A DNA stretch of 64,000 bases from Alphaproteobacteria bacterium (GTDB taxonomy: Bacteria > Pseudomonadota > Alphaproteobacteria > SMXS01): positions 180,990-244,989 of the forward strand of contig JANQQJ010000033.1 in assembly GCA_028284945.1 (NCBI GenBank). The letters run 5' to 3'. This document shows positions 44,712 to 53,998 of this stretch, one piece after another. The notes below the pieces were generated by a model. It searched no databases. It saw nothing but the letters and a program-made list of their open reading frames with translations, and was not told the DNA's origin. The position numbers and the translations under genes were made by a program. The first letter of the stretch is position 1, and every line of letters starts with the position of its first letter.

Positions 44712-45599
44712 CTACGGATTTGCACGTGATTCTCTGACGATGATGTAGATGCCGCTGCTTACGATGACTGCTGCGCCAAAATACGTCCAGTAGTCGGGTA
44801 CACCATTCCAGATGAACCAACCAAGCAAGGTGGCCCAGATCAGGCCAGTATATTCGAAGGGTGCAATCACCCCTGCCGGCGCCAGCCGGAACGCCTGGGT
44901 CAGCAGCGCAACACCCAGCGGTCCGAACAGCGCCATGGCTGCAAAAATCGCGATATCCAGCGGCTCGGATTCAGGCCAGTCCATGAACAGGGAAAATGAA
45001 CAGAGTACGGCGGGGAACAAGGTGCTGTAGAGCATCATGGTGCGGAACCCATCCCGCGAATCGATCCAGCGGGCGCTGATCATGATCACCGCATAAAGCG
45101 CAGCGGCTGTAACCGCCAGTAGCGAGGCCGGGTCGAAGGCTGCGCTGCCGGGCCGTACGATGATCAGCACGCCCAAAAATCCGACGATAGAGGCGCCCCA
45201 GCGTTGCCAATCAACGGAATCACGAAGCAACAAGGCCGCCAGCGCTGTCACCATAAGAGGGGCGGCAAAAAACAGCGCCGTTCCTTCGGCAAGGGGCAAA
45301 AATCTTAGACTGAGTATAAAAGCGTATGCCGCTGCGATACCCAGTAACGCCCGCAGCACATGGATGCTTAGTCGGGCTGACCTAAAACCAGTGGGACCGT
45401 CCATCACGAGCACCATCATGGCTACAACAGGCAACGCCAAAGTGCTGCGGACGAAGAGGATTTGAAACGGCGAGTAACGCTCAACCAGCCATTTGGCCAT
45501 GGCATCGTTGAGTGCAAGTGAAAGCACCCCGGCGCACATGACAAGAATTGCCCACCGGTTTGACCGTGCGCTTTCCAAAATGGCTGGAGCGGAACTCAT
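44712..45599 (-). CDS. DMT-superfamily transporter (EamA type)
   Basis: A 295-residue inner-membrane exporter-like protein with ten predicted helices in two EamA repeats. It begins WAILVMCAGVLSLALNDAMAKW after a short polar N-terminus. The first repeat ends near PLMVTALAALLL and the second opens near LLAVTAAALYAVIMISARW. The C-terminal FEYTGLIWATLLGWFIWNGVP is characteristic. The substrate is unknown. The start at 45599 directly follows the aac(3)-like stop. A longer frame to 45731 overlaps that gene and is not supported. Confidence 0.88.
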   Translation of the reverse strand: MSSAPAILESARSNRWAILVMCAGVLSLALNDAMAKWLVERYSPFQILFVRSTLALPVVAMMVLVMDGPTGFRSARLSIHVLRALLGIAAAYAFILSLRFLPLAEGTALFFAAPLMVTALAALLLRDSVDWQRWGASIVGFLGVLIIVRPGSAAFDPASLLAVTAAALYAVIMISARWIDSRDGFRTMMLYSTLFPAVLCSFSLFMDWPESEPLDIAIFAAMALFGPLGVALLTQAFRLAPAGVIAPFEYTGLIWATLLGWFIWNGVPDYWTYFGAAVIVSSGIYIIVRESRANP

Positions 45600-45600
45600 C

Positions 45601-46080
45601 TTAGCTTTGAGGGGCACTGGTCGGCTGGATGTCAAAGTGCAGCACATCCTCACGCGTTCCCAGTTTTGTATAGAGCGCTGTTGCCGGTTCGTCACCAAGA
45701 TCGGCTTGAACAAAAATGACATGGGCGCCACATTCCTGAGCGATCGGCTTTAGCGCCTCAATCAGGGCCGTCGCGATACCCTGCCTCCTGTGCGATTGGG
45801 CAACCGCGAGATCGTAAATGTAGATTTCACTCCGTTCCCGCTCGAACTTTTGGAGTTCATACGCCGCCAGTCCTCCAACGAGAGCACCGTCTTGCCGTGC
45901 GACAAGCGCGATGAAGTGATCGCTGTCCAACAATCGCTCTAGGTAGGGTCGGCCGGGCCGCGCACCGCCATAAGTTTCCGCGTCCTCAAAGGCTTGGCCG
46001 AAGAGTGTAAGAAGGTCTTCCATCGCGGCCGCGTTTTCGCAATTCAATCTGCTTATTTCCGGGGTTAAGTCCCTATTCAT
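45601..46080 (-). CDS. AAC(3)-I-like aminoglycoside N-acetyltransferase (GNAT)
   Basis: A 159-residue GNAT protein whose body matches AAC(3)-I enzymes closely: LFGQAFEDAETY, FIALVARQDGALVGGLAAYE, ERSEIYIYDLAVAQSHRRQG (acetyl-CoA loop), VIFVQADLGDEPATALYTKL and REDVLHFDI. AAC(3)-I acetylates the 3-amino group of gentamicin or fortimicin-type drugs. Chromosomal environmental homologues need not confer resistance. The start at 46080 removes 80 unrelated residues of the longer frame. It is followed at once by a DMT transporter, which suggests an acetylation/export unit. Confidence 0.82.
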   Translation of the reverse strand: MNRDLTPEISRLNCENAAAMEDLLTLFGQAFEDAETYGGARPGRPYLERLLDSDHFIALVARQDGALVGGLAAYELQKFERERSEIYIYDLAVAQSHRRQGIATALIEALKPIAQECGAHVIFVQADLGDEPATALYTKLGTREDVLHFDIQPTSAPQS

Positions 46081-46271
46081 CGGCAAGTCCAAGTGTTCAT
46101 TTCCAGTAGTCAGCCTAGAAGCCCTGCATCCGGCGCGGCAAGGCGCCTTGGACGATGACCGCTTGCAATACGCTCTGGCCGAATGTTGCCCGTTTGGAGT
46201 AACGCCGAACAAGGTGATACAACATCGGCGCCTGGCAGTCGGCGCTATTGGCCAGGCAGGTGATGTAGCAA
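46081..46271. other. divergent promoter region between aac(3)-like and ubiA-like genes
   Basis: A 191-bp gap that must hold both divergent promoters. I see no clear dyad or consensus hexamer pair. Confidence 0.4.
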
Positions 46272-47270
46272 TTGAAATCGGATCAAACCAGAGCCATGCA
46301 GGAAGCTGTTGAAGCGACAACCGGACAAAGCCCTGCAGGTATTGGGGATTATGCCGCCATCGCCCGCGTTGATCATTGGTTCAAGAATGTCTTCATGTTG
46401 CCGGGCTGCGCGCTGGCGATATTGCTCAGTGACACGGCTGTCTCGCTCGATCTTTTGGGCAAGATATTGGTCGGCATTCTGGCGACGTCGCTTATCGCGT
46501 CTGCCAATTACACGATCAATGAATGGCTTGATGCGGAGTTCGACCGTCAACACCCGACCAAAAAGCATCGGCCCGCCGCGGCAAAGACCATGTCAGGATC
46601 ACTGGTCCTGACACAGTGGTGTGTGCTTGCAATCGCGGGGCTGGGTTTGGGCGCAGCGATCAGCATGTATTTCTTGATCTTTGCTGCTGCGCTTTTGATT
46701 ATGGGCATCATCTACAATGTCCGCCCATTCCGCAGCAAAGAGCGCCCTTATCTGGACGTTCTGTCGGAATCCATCAACAACCCGCTTCGCTTTATGCTCG
46801 GCTGGGCCGCTGTCACCAGTGCTATTTTGCCGCCATCATCCATCCTGATCGCTTATTGGTTTGGCGGCGCCTATCTGATGACGGTCAAGCGCTATGCCGA
46901 ATACCGTTTCATTGGAGACCCCAGCCGCGCTGCGCTCTACCGCCGGTCATTTGAGTTCTATTCCGAGTCGTCTCTGCTTCTTTCGGCGGTTTTCTATGCG
47001 ATCTCATCGTCGCTTTTTCTCGGTGTCTTCCTGGTCAAGTACCGCATTGAGTTTCTCTTGCTGTTTCCATTCCTGGCTGTCCTGTTTGTCTGGTATTTGT
47101 GGATCGGCCTGAAGGCAGACTCCGTCACACAGCGGCCCGAAAAGCTGTACAAAGAGACTTGGTTTGTCGGTTATGTTGCGCTGGTTGGGGTCGTCACCGC
47201 CCTCCTTCTCTTTGTCGACTTGCCGTGGATGGAAGTTCTGATGGATCCGCACATTCTCAAATCATCTTGA
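46272..47270 (+). CDS. UbiA-family prenyltransferase, DPPR-synthase-like
   Basis: A 332-residue membrane prenyltransferase with eight or nine helices. The first aspartate-rich motif is NYTINEWLDAEFDRQHPTKK followed by HRPAAA, and the second conserved region is NVRPFRSKERPYLDVLSES. The opening ARVDHWFKNVFMLPG matches decaprenyl-phosphate phosphoribosyltransferase-type UbiA proteins (Rv3806c, NoeC) rather than 4-hydroxybenzoate enzymes. It would move phosphoribose onto a polyprenyl phosphate. The frame begins at TTG 46272; the first ATG is 46296. It heads a four-gene plus-strand cluster. Confidence 0.82.
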   Translation: MKSDQTRAMQEAVEATTGQSPAGIGDYAAIARVDHWFKNVFMLPGCALAILLSDTAVSLDLLGKILVGILATSLIASANYTINEWLDAEFDRQHPTKKHRPAAAKTMSGSLVLTQWCVLAIAGLGLGAAISMYFLIFAAALLIMGIIYNVRPFRSKERPYLDVLSESINNPLRFMLGWAAVTSAILPPSSILIAYWFGGAYLMTVKRYAEYRFIGDPSRAALYRRSFEFYSESSLLLSAVFYAISSSLFLGVFLVKYRIEFLLLFPFLAVLFVWYLWIGLKADSVTQRPEKLYKETWFVGYVALVGVVTALLLFVDLPWMEVLMDPHILKSS

Positions 47271-47334
47271 ATGGCAGGTAGGAGTTTCGAACTGTTGTCA
47301 TCCAATAGGCCTAGGCGGGCGATGGGGATAAGCG

Positions 47335-48243
47335 TTGGCCGATAGCCCTCATTCGGCCAATAAAGACGGGGCTGGTGTCCAATCATGCTGGATTTGCCAA
47401 GGCACCGATCTTCGCATGATCAGGCAGGGGACGAGCCCGACGGACCTGGGCCCCGAAGCTGTCCGAATAACCGATGCCAATTACGGGCTGACAGCCGACC
47501 TTTATCGCTGTGAGACCTGTGGGTTTCTGCAATGCCCCGACATGCTCGATGTTCTCGAGCTTTATGAATCGATGGATGATGAGGAATACGAGGAAACGCG
47601 GGAAGAACGCGCTCTGCAGGCGCGAAAGATCGTATCTCGCATCGCCCGTTTCAAACCTGCGGGACGGCTGTTGGATGTCGGCGCCGGCACTGGCATCATG
47701 GTCGATGAGGCGTCAGCCAAGGGTTTTGACGCAATCGGGGTAGAACCGTCCGGTCCGCTGCAGGCCGTCGCAGAGGCCCAGGGAATCAAGGTTCTGCACG
47801 GTGTGCTGCCACATCCTGATGTCAGCGGCAAATTCGATATCGTGGCCTCTATCGACGTCATTGAGCATGTACCGGACCCGGTGGATCTTCTGCGGCAAAT
47901 GGTCTCGGTCATGTCCGATGACGGTATCTGTGTCCTGGTAACGCCGGATGTGGGCTCACTTGCCGCAAGGATAATGGGAGCGCGCTGGTGGCATTACCGG
48001 ATCGCGCATATCGGGTATTTCAATACATCGACGCTGGAGCGCGCAATGGCGGCTGTGGGGTTAAAATCCATCTCCGTCTCAAGGCCAAGCTGGTATTTCA
48101 CGGCCGACTATCTGGCCACCAGGGTGCTTTCTTATCTTCCTGAGCGTCTTCGCCCCCCGGTTCCGGGGTTTCTGGCTAAAATCACCGTCCCGCTGAATCT
48201 GTTTGATTCGTTGTTGGTCGTTGGCGTTAAAGCCGAGAGATGA
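47335..48243 (+). CDS. class I SAM methyltransferase with N-terminal zinc-ribbon-like motif
   Basis: A 302-residue protein. Residues about 18-60 have CWICQG and CETCGFLQCP, two Cys pairs that could hold zinc. Then comes a methyltransferase core with GRLLDVGAGTGIMVDEASAKG (motif I), FDAIGVEPSG, HPDVSGKFDIVASIDVIEHV and LLRQMVSVMSDDGICVLVTPDVG. This matches C-methyltransferase-like proteins of glycan clusters. The start codon is a TTG at 47335 with a weak ribosome site. It lies between the ubiA-like and GT-C genes, so the substrate is probably a lipid-linked or nucleotide sugar. Confidence 0.78.
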   Translation: MADSPHSANKDGAGVQSCWICQGTDLRMIRQGTSPTDLGPEAVRITDANYGLTADLYRCETCGFLQCPDMLDVLELYESMDDEEYEETREERALQARKIVSRIARFKPAGRLLDVGAGTGIMVDEASAKGFDAIGVEPSGPLQAVAEAQGIKVLHGVLPHPDVSGKFDIVASIDVIEHVPDPVDLLRQMVSVMSDDGICVLVTPDVGSLAARIMGARWWHYRIAHIGYFNTSTLERAMAAVGLKSISVSRPSWYFTADYLATRVLSYLPERLRPPVPGFLAKITVPLNLFDSLLVVGVKAER

Positions 48244-48295
48244 TGAGCCAAGGCTGGCGTTCTCTTGGCAAGGTAGCGCGGCGTTACGAGAAAAA

Positions 48296-49888
48296 ATGAG
48301 TTCATCCCAGAGCACACGCGCCGACACCGCTCGAGGTCCCTCCAACGTCTACATGTGGTTGGCCCTTATCGTCTTACTGGGCGTCGCGCTCAGGTTTTAC
48401 GGCCTCGGCGACAAAGTAATCTGGATTGACGAATCCTTAGCCTGGACCATGGCCAACCTACCGCTCGGGACAATCTGGAGCCGCGAGGTCGCGCTTAATG
48501 GCGCGCATCCGCCGCTCTACTACACCTTTCAGAAGTTCTGGCTGGTTTTCGGTGACTCCGAGTTCGCCATGCGGTCCCTTTCAGCGCTGATAGGCAGTGC
48601 GTCGATCTTGGCCGTGTTCTCGCTTGGCAAACGGATCGGAGGGGGCGCAACGGGCCTGACTGCAGCCTTCATCTTTGCCATCGCTCCGGGCCAGATTTGG
48701 GCCGCGCAGGAAGCCAAGGCCTATGCGTTCCTTATCCTGCTAACGCTTTTGATCGCGCGAATACTGATCTCACTGTTCGATGCCTATGACCGTCAGGAAT
48801 TAGATGACCGAGCCCGGGTAACGCAGCCCTCTTCAAACATTCGGCTGTGGACAGCATATGTCATTCTCGCCGCCCTGCTCTTGTATTCCCACTCGTCTGC
48901 CGTGGCGTTTTATGTTTTTGTGAATGCTGCTGCGTCGACATTTATCCTGTCGCGCCTGGCTAGCGCATGGGGATTTCTGAAAAGCTGGATTCTGGCGAAC
49001 CTGGCTGTCCTTTTTCTATGTTCGTACTGGATTTTGATGGTCGCCCAGGTCGCGTCTGATCGAACAGGATATTCCTGGCTGGATTCCAATTTGGTCTTCG
49101 ATTTCCGTGCGCTGGCAACCACATATCTTGGCGCATCGGGTCTGGGAATTTCCGGCTGGCCACAGGCGCTTTTCAATGTTGTCCCGGCTATCGCCGGATT
49201 TATCGGTCTGTGGGCCGCAAGAACCAGCAGATCAGTCTTTCTCGTCGCCGGTACAATCTTAATTGGTGGGCCGGTCATCCTGTGGCTGTTGAGCTTCTAC
49301 ATGCCGATCTTTTTGTGGCGCATCGTTCTCTGGACGACATGTGGCATGTTCATTGTTCTTATGGCTCATGGCGTTGAGCGCCTACCGGGCAATGGCATTC
49401 GCCTCATATTCCTTGTCGTCATTGGCCTGTCATCGATGCTCGGAGTCGCCTTGCACCATGCGCACGGTGATAAGCGTCTGGCATGGAACGAGGCGTCTGA
49501 ATACCTGCAGCAGCACGCGGAGGAAGGCGCACGGGTCTACTTCTATCCGTCGTCGACAAAGTGGTCCGTGCACTATTATGCGCGGGACAACGCATCCCTG
49601 AACTGGAACATCGCGATGCTGGAATTGCCGGTTGATCACTACAAGTTGCTAAGCATGGATGAGGAAATTCCGTTGGCCGGGTTGTCAAATGATGCGTCAA
49701 AGCATGATCAGGTCTGGTTGGTGACCGTTGACGATACGCCTGAGGTTTCTGACATCCAGATTGAGCTGGAGAAAGCGGGCAGCCTTGTTGGTGAGAAGCA
49801 GTGGGGCCATATTTCTGTCCGCAACTATCAATCGCAAAGCTCCATTCGTCTGAATTCTGACGCCCCCCTTTCCGCCCTGGCGCCGTGA
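48296..49888 (+). CDS. GT-C fold glycosyltransferase (GT39/PMT-ArnT superfamily)
   Basis: A 530-residue polytopic glycosyltransferase with about eleven membrane helices. The N-terminal loop KVIWIDESLAWTM has the catalytic Asp-Glu pair of the GT39/PMT superfamily, followed by HPPLYYTFQKFWLVFGDSEF and a short C-terminal soluble domain. Such enzymes transfer sugars from polyprenyl-phosphate donors in the periplasm. A donor-making UbiA enzyme lies upstream, which supports this. The start at 48296 is chosen; the frame opens earlier but overlaps the methyltransferase. The 3' end overlaps the HAD gene by 4 bp. Confidence 0.82.
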   Translation: MSSSQSTRADTARGPSNVYMWLALIVLLGVALRFYGLGDKVIWIDESLAWTMANLPLGTIWSREVALNGAHPPLYYTFQKFWLVFGDSEFAMRSLSALIGSASILAVFSLGKRIGGGATGLTAAFIFAIAPGQIWAAQEAKAYAFLILLTLLIARILISLFDAYDRQELDDRARVTQPSSNIRLWTAYVILAALLLYSHSSAVAFYVFVNAAASTFILSRLASAWGFLKSWILANLAVLFLCSYWILMVAQVASDRTGYSWLDSNLVFDFRALATTYLGASGLGISGWPQALFNVVPAIAGFIGLWAARTSRSVFLVAGTILIGGPVILWLLSFYMPIFLWRIVLWTTCGMFIVLMAHGVERLPGNGIRLIFLVVIGLSSMLGVALHHAHGDKRLAWNEASEYLQQHAEEGARVYFYPSSTKWSVHYYARDNASLNWNIAMLELPVDHYKLLSMDEEIPLAGLSNDASKHDQVWLVTVDDTPEVSDIQIELEKAGSLVGEKQWGHISVRNYQSQSSIRLNSDAPLSALAP

Positions 49889-50559
49889 CCGGTCCGGACG
49901 ACATCCGCGGCGTATCGGTCTTTGACCTTGATGGGACATTGACCCATCGCGACACGTTTCGCGCGTTCCTGCTTTATTGCCTGATCCGCCGGCCCTCCCG
50001 CTGGCTGGTGGTGCCACGCTTGACGGTCTATGCGTCGCTTTTTGCAATGGGGAAAAGGGACAATGAGTGGCTCAAAGCGCAGTTCCTGGGCGCGATTTTA
50101 GGCGGCATGGCAACGCCCCTAGTCACAAACCTTGTCGATGGGTTCATCGCCAACCTGCGCACACAGGGATTCCGGCAAGACGGACTTCACGAAATGCAGG
50201 AGCGCCGCCTTGCGGGCGACACACTGGTTCTGGCCTCGGCAAGCCCCAACCTTTACGTCGATGTGATCGGAGCGGAATTGGGGTTCGATCATGTGATTGC
50301 CACAAGGGTCGGATGGACAGACGAAAGGCTCCTTGCAGGTCATCTGCTTGGTGGCAATTGCCGGGGCGCGGAAAAACGTGATCGCGTCGAGGCCTTGTTG
50401 AACTCCATGGGTATAGATGGCCCTATCCGCGCCTATTCTGATCACCATGCTGACCTCCCGCTGCTGACCTGGGCCGACCATGCCATCGCGGTATCTCCAA
50501 CCTCGAAACTGCGTGAGGCCGCGCGGGAAATCGATGCCGAAATAGTAAACTGGGATTAG
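49885..50559 (+). CDS. HAD-IB-family phosphatase
   Basis: A 224-residue HAD hydrolase of the phosphoserine-phosphatase-like IB group. The nucleophile motif is VFDLDGTLTHRDTF (residues 12-25), motif II is VLASASPNLYVDV, the lysine is in GAEKRDRVEALL, and motif III is AYSDHHADLPLL. In DPPR-arabinose pathways a phosphatase removes the 5-phosphate from decaprenyl-phosphoryl-ribose 5-phosphate. The GTG start (49885) overlaps the glycosyltransferase stop, so the gene likely completes this cluster. Confidence 0.82.
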   Translation: MTGPDDIRGVSVFDLDGTLTHRDTFRAFLLYCLIRRPSRWLVVPRLTVYASLFAMGKRDNEWLKAQFLGAILGGMATPLVTNLVDGFIANLRTQGFRQDGLHEMQERRLAGDTLVLASASPNLYVDVIGAELGFDHVIATRVGWTDERLLAGHLLGGNCRGAEKRDRVEALLNSMGIDGPIRAYSDHHADLPLLTWADHAIAVSPTSKLREAAREIDAEIVNWD

Positions 50560-50681
50560 CCGCCTGCCGCATGCGTGCGGCCACAACCCGTCGATGTGTC
50601 TTAAGTCATGGTAACGGACCTTTTGCGCCGGCTGAGGCATCGCGCTAGCCTCATGGTCCTGATCTTGGGAGACAGCAGTCA

Positions 50682-52607
50682 ATGAAATCCGATGTGAAGC
50701 CGATTGATGCCGGTGATGACGCCATTCGCCTTGCCCTGAAGGACGCCAACATCCCTGCCCTGATGGCATCTATCGTCCATTTGACGGGAAATACCGAAAT
50801 TCTGAACGGCCCGGTCACACCGATTACCGCACCGCTAAGCGACAGTGATGACGGTCTTGAAGAAGACCAGCGTGAAGTGATCCGCGAGCAGGCGCTTCAG
50901 GCGATCTGTGATTACCGCGACCGCGGCTGCACCCTGCCTCCGTTGCCGGATGAGGAAACCGTCCGCGAAATGCTGACATTTCTAACCGGGTTGCCGGTGC
51001 CCGATGGTTACATGCCTATTCTGGAAGAAGAACTGGCTATGGATGGTGTCGACCGTCGAACGGTCGAGATCAATCGGTCCATGTCCGGCAACCGCAAGGC
51101 TGACTTCAAAGTATTGATTATCGGCGCGGGTATGTCCGGCATTCTGGCCGCCATCCGGCTCAAGCACGCCGGCATTCCGTTTGTCATGGTCGACAAGAAC
51201 GAAACCATCGGCGGAACATGGTGGGAAAACACTTATCCGGGCTGCCGGGTTGACTCGCCCAACCACCTCTATTCCTACATCTTTGAACGCAATGACGACT
51301 GGCCTGCCTACTTCTCGACCCGAAAGACCCTGTTCGGCTATTTCGAACAATGCGTTGACCGCTATGAATTGATGCCATTCATTCGACTGCAAACCCAGGT
51401 GGATCAGGCCGTCTTTGATGAAGGGTCGAACAGCTGGACCGTCGATCTGAGCGGACCGGACGGACCAGAGACTATCACTGTCAGTGCGGTTATCACCGCG
51501 GTGGGTCAGCTCAATACGCCCAAACTGCCGGATATTCCCGGTCGCGATCGGTTTAGTGGCCCTGCATTCCACTCGGCACGTTGGGAACATGAGCATGACC
51601 TGAAGGGTAAGCGTATTGCGGTGATCGGGACCGGCGCCAGTGCAACGCAGTTCGTACCCATCATCGCTGAGGACGTGGACTCACTCACCGTATTTCAACG
51701 GTCTGCGCCCTGGCTGCTGCCGACGCCGGACTATCATACACCTGTGCCGGATGGGAAACGGTGGCTGTTTACCCATCTACCTTACTACGCCCAGTGGTAC
51801 CGTATGTGGCTGTTCCGGCGTGACGCGGCTGATGGCGCCCTGCCCTTCCTGTTTGCCGACAAAGGCTGGAACGACCGGCGCCTTTCCGTCGGCCAGGGCA
51901 ATGACATGCTGCGCACGGAGCTGATTGCCTATATCCAGGAACAGCTCGCTGACCGGCCCGATCTCTTCGAAAAAAGCGTTCCCGATTATCCGCCCGGCGG
52001 GAAACGGCCACTGCGCGACAATGGCGTCTGGTTCGAAGCTCTTAAGAGAGACAACGCCAACCTCGTCACTGATCCGATTGTGGAAATCACCGAGACCGGG
52101 ATTGTGACGGAGGATGGTGCCGAACACCCGGTTGACGTCATCATCTATGGCACTGGCTTTCACGCCGACCAGTTTCTTTGGCCCATAAAGTTTGTCGGCC
52201 AGGGCGGCCAAACACTCAGCGAAGAATGGCGCGATGGGCCGCGCGCCTTCAAGGGCATGACCGTCCCGGGATTCCCCAATCTGTTCATGCTCTATGGGCC
52301 CAACACAAACATCGTCGTGGGCAGTAGCATCATCTTCTTTTCAGAATGTGAGATGCGCTACGTGATGGGATGCCTGAAGCTGCTTCTGGAGGACGGTCAT
52401 GCAGCGATGACGCCGAAGCGTGAGGTTCATGACGCCTATAACGAGTTCATCGACGCGGAGAATCTGGAGACAGCCTGGGGCGCCCCGGGTGTCCGCAGCT
52501 GGTATAAGAACGCCGATGGCCGGGTGACCCAAAACTGGCCGGGCACACATCTTGGATTCTGGGAAATTACCAAAGCGCCTGACCCAGCCGACTTCGAGTT
52601 CTTGTAA
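50682..52607 (+). CDS. Baeyer-Villiger flavin monooxygenase, HAPMO-like
   Basis: A 641-residue class B flavoprotein. FAD binds at VLIIGAGMSGILAAIRL (144-160) and NADPH at RIAVIGTGASATQFVP (311 onward). The Baeyer-Villiger fingerprint F-x-G-x3-H-x3-W is present at 291-301 (FSGPAFHSARW). The N-terminal extension of about 135 residues and the length match 4-hydroxyacetophenone monooxygenase. It converts ketones to esters with NADPH and oxygen. The true substrate is unknown. No esterase is directly adjacent, although two hydrolases lie about 10 kb downstream. Confidence 0.9.
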   Translation: MKSDVKPIDAGDDAIRLALKDANIPALMASIVHLTGNTEILNGPVTPITAPLSDSDDGLEEDQREVIREQALQAICDYRDRGCTLPPLPDEETVREMLTFLTGLPVPDGYMPILEEELAMDGVDRRTVEINRSMSGNRKADFKVLIIGAGMSGILAAIRLKHAGIPFVMVDKNETIGGTWWENTYPGCRVDSPNHLYSYIFERNDDWPAYFSTRKTLFGYFEQCVDRYELMPFIRLQTQVDQAVFDEGSNSWTVDLSGPDGPETITVSAVITAVGQLNTPKLPDIPGRDRFSGPAFHSARWEHEHDLKGKRIAVIGTGASATQFVPIIAEDVDSLTVFQRSAPWLLPTPDYHTPVPDGKRWLFTHLPYYAQWYRMWLFRRDAADGALPFLFADKGWNDRRLSVGQGNDMLRTELIAYIQEQLADRPDLFEKSVPDYPPGGKRPLRDNGVWFEALKRDNANLVTDPIVEITETGIVTEDGAEHPVDVIIYGTGFHADQFLWPIKFVGQGGQTLSEEWRDGPRAFKGMTVPGFPNLFMLYGPNTNIVVGSSIIFFSECEMRYVMGCLKLLLEDGHAAMTPKREVHDAYNEFIDAENLETAWGAPGVRSWYKNADGRVTQNWPGTHLGFWEITKAPDPADFEFL

Positions 52608-52612
52608 ACAAC

Positions 52613-53890
52613 TTATAGCTTCTGCGGCACATAAACCCTGATGGGCTCGGGCTGACCATCGACAGTAACGGCGCCCCGGTCGATCCATGCAAACTCGTCC
52701 GGAACAAGGGCCTGAACCGCTTCCGTCGCCAGGATGTCTTCACCCAGATTGCGGCACGCTTCTTCGATACGGCTGGCCACATTGACCGTATTGCCGATTA
52801 CCGTGAATTCCAGCCGATGACTGGTACCGACATTACCAACAATGGCGGGGCCTGCATGAATGCCGATCCGATGCCGAATGGGCGGTGCGCCATCCATCCC
52901 CCGCTCCCGGTTCATCTCAGCCAGGGCCTGCTGCATGCCTAGCGCGCTTTCCACGGCTTCGCTGGCTGCACGGGGGTCGGGATCCGGGGTGCCGAACGTC
53001 GCCATGATTCCGTCGCCGGTGAATTTGTCCAGCGTGCCATTGTTGGCAAAAATCACATCGACCATGCGCCGCTGATAATTGGACAGGAGCAAAAGTGCCT
53101 GTTCGGGCGCCATGTCCGCGCTGAGCGTCGTGAAGCCGGCCAGGTCCGCAAACAACACAACGACGTCCTGACGGCGCCCACCGACGGCCGGCGCTGCAGC
53201 GCTGGCTGCTGAAATACGGTTGATGATGTTGGGCGAGAAATACCGGCTCAGGTGCCGGTTCGACCGTTCCAGCCTGACCGCGGAAACCACCATGCGGCGG
53301 GCGATATAGACACTGGTGCCAATAATCAGGCCGGTCAGAATCAGCCCCACCAGTATGCTGGCCTCACGCGAAGGCAGTATTGTTGCTGATGTGAGATATG
53401 TCCCGTAATCGTCAGCGATCTGGGTGCGCGGATCGCTTAGCGCATAGGCCAGCAATCCCCCATAGGTAACGCTGATACCGCCCGCGACGACGAGGGGATA
53501 AACTGGACGCAGGGTCAGCGCGGTGGCGGCAATAACCAGTTCCATGGTCCCGTAATCGACCAACAGCACCAGTGCCGATGCCGGATAGGTCTCCGGGCCG
53601 ACAGCCAGATAGTTGGAGATTGGGATAAAGGCCGTATAGGCCACGACAATCGCGGCAAACATGAAGCCTGTAAACACCACCATTTGACGCCGGCTCAGCA
53701 AGTAAAGCGCCAATAGCGAGCCCCCGATCGGGACCAGCCAACTGGCATACCGATAGGGCTTCAGCGGTGTGTCCGGCAGAAACAGGAGATTCACCAATAT
53801 GCCAACCGCCGACATGCCCAGCGTGATGATAAAAACCATCCGCAGGCCACGGCGCTCGCGCTCACGCAACAGAATTTCAACAGCATTCAT
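52613..53890 (-). CDS. membrane class III adenylate cyclase
   Basis: A 425-residue protein. Six hydrophobic segments span residues 19-195, then a cyclase domain (about 240-425). Catalytic and metal residues appear in VVVLFADLAGFTTLS and LDKFTGDGIMATFG, followed by RIGIHAGPAIVGNVG and LEFTVIGNTVNVASRIEEA. The Lys in LDKFTGDG and the following contexts favour ATP over GTP. It would make cAMP in response to a signal sensed by the membrane part. It converges with the monooxygenase, 5 bp apart. Confidence 0.92.
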   Translation of the reverse strand: MNAVEILLRERERRGLRMVFIITLGMSAVGILVNLLFLPDTPLKPYRYASWLVPIGGSLLALYLLSRRQMVVFTGFMFAAIVVAYTAFIPISNYLAVGPETYPASALVLLVDYGTMELVIAATALTLRPVYPLVVAGGISVTYGGLLAYALSDPRTQIADDYGTYLTSATILPSREASILVGLILTGLIIGTSVYIARRMVVSAVRLERSNRHLSRYFSPNIINRISAASAAAPAVGGRRQDVVVLFADLAGFTTLSADMAPEQALLLLSNYQRRMVDVIFANNGTLDKFTGDGIMATFGTPDPDPRAASEAVESALGMQQALAEMNRERGMDGAPPIRHRIGIHAGPAIVGNVGTSHRLEFTVIGNTVNVASRIEEACRNLGEDILATEAVQALVPDEFAWIDRGAVTVDGQPEPIRVYVPQKL

Positions 53891-53998
53891 GGCGGTCTCC
53901 GCCGGCTGGGTTGGCCGACTGGGTTAGATTGACCGCATTATAACGCGCCCCGCAAGCATCTGCTTGCCAAGGTGGAAAATGACCAAGTCGATTTGACG

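Noticed and set aside
45601..46320. 239-residue version of the AAC(3)-like protein
   Set aside because: The extra 80 N-terminal residues are low in family similarity and overlap the divergent ubiA-like gene start.
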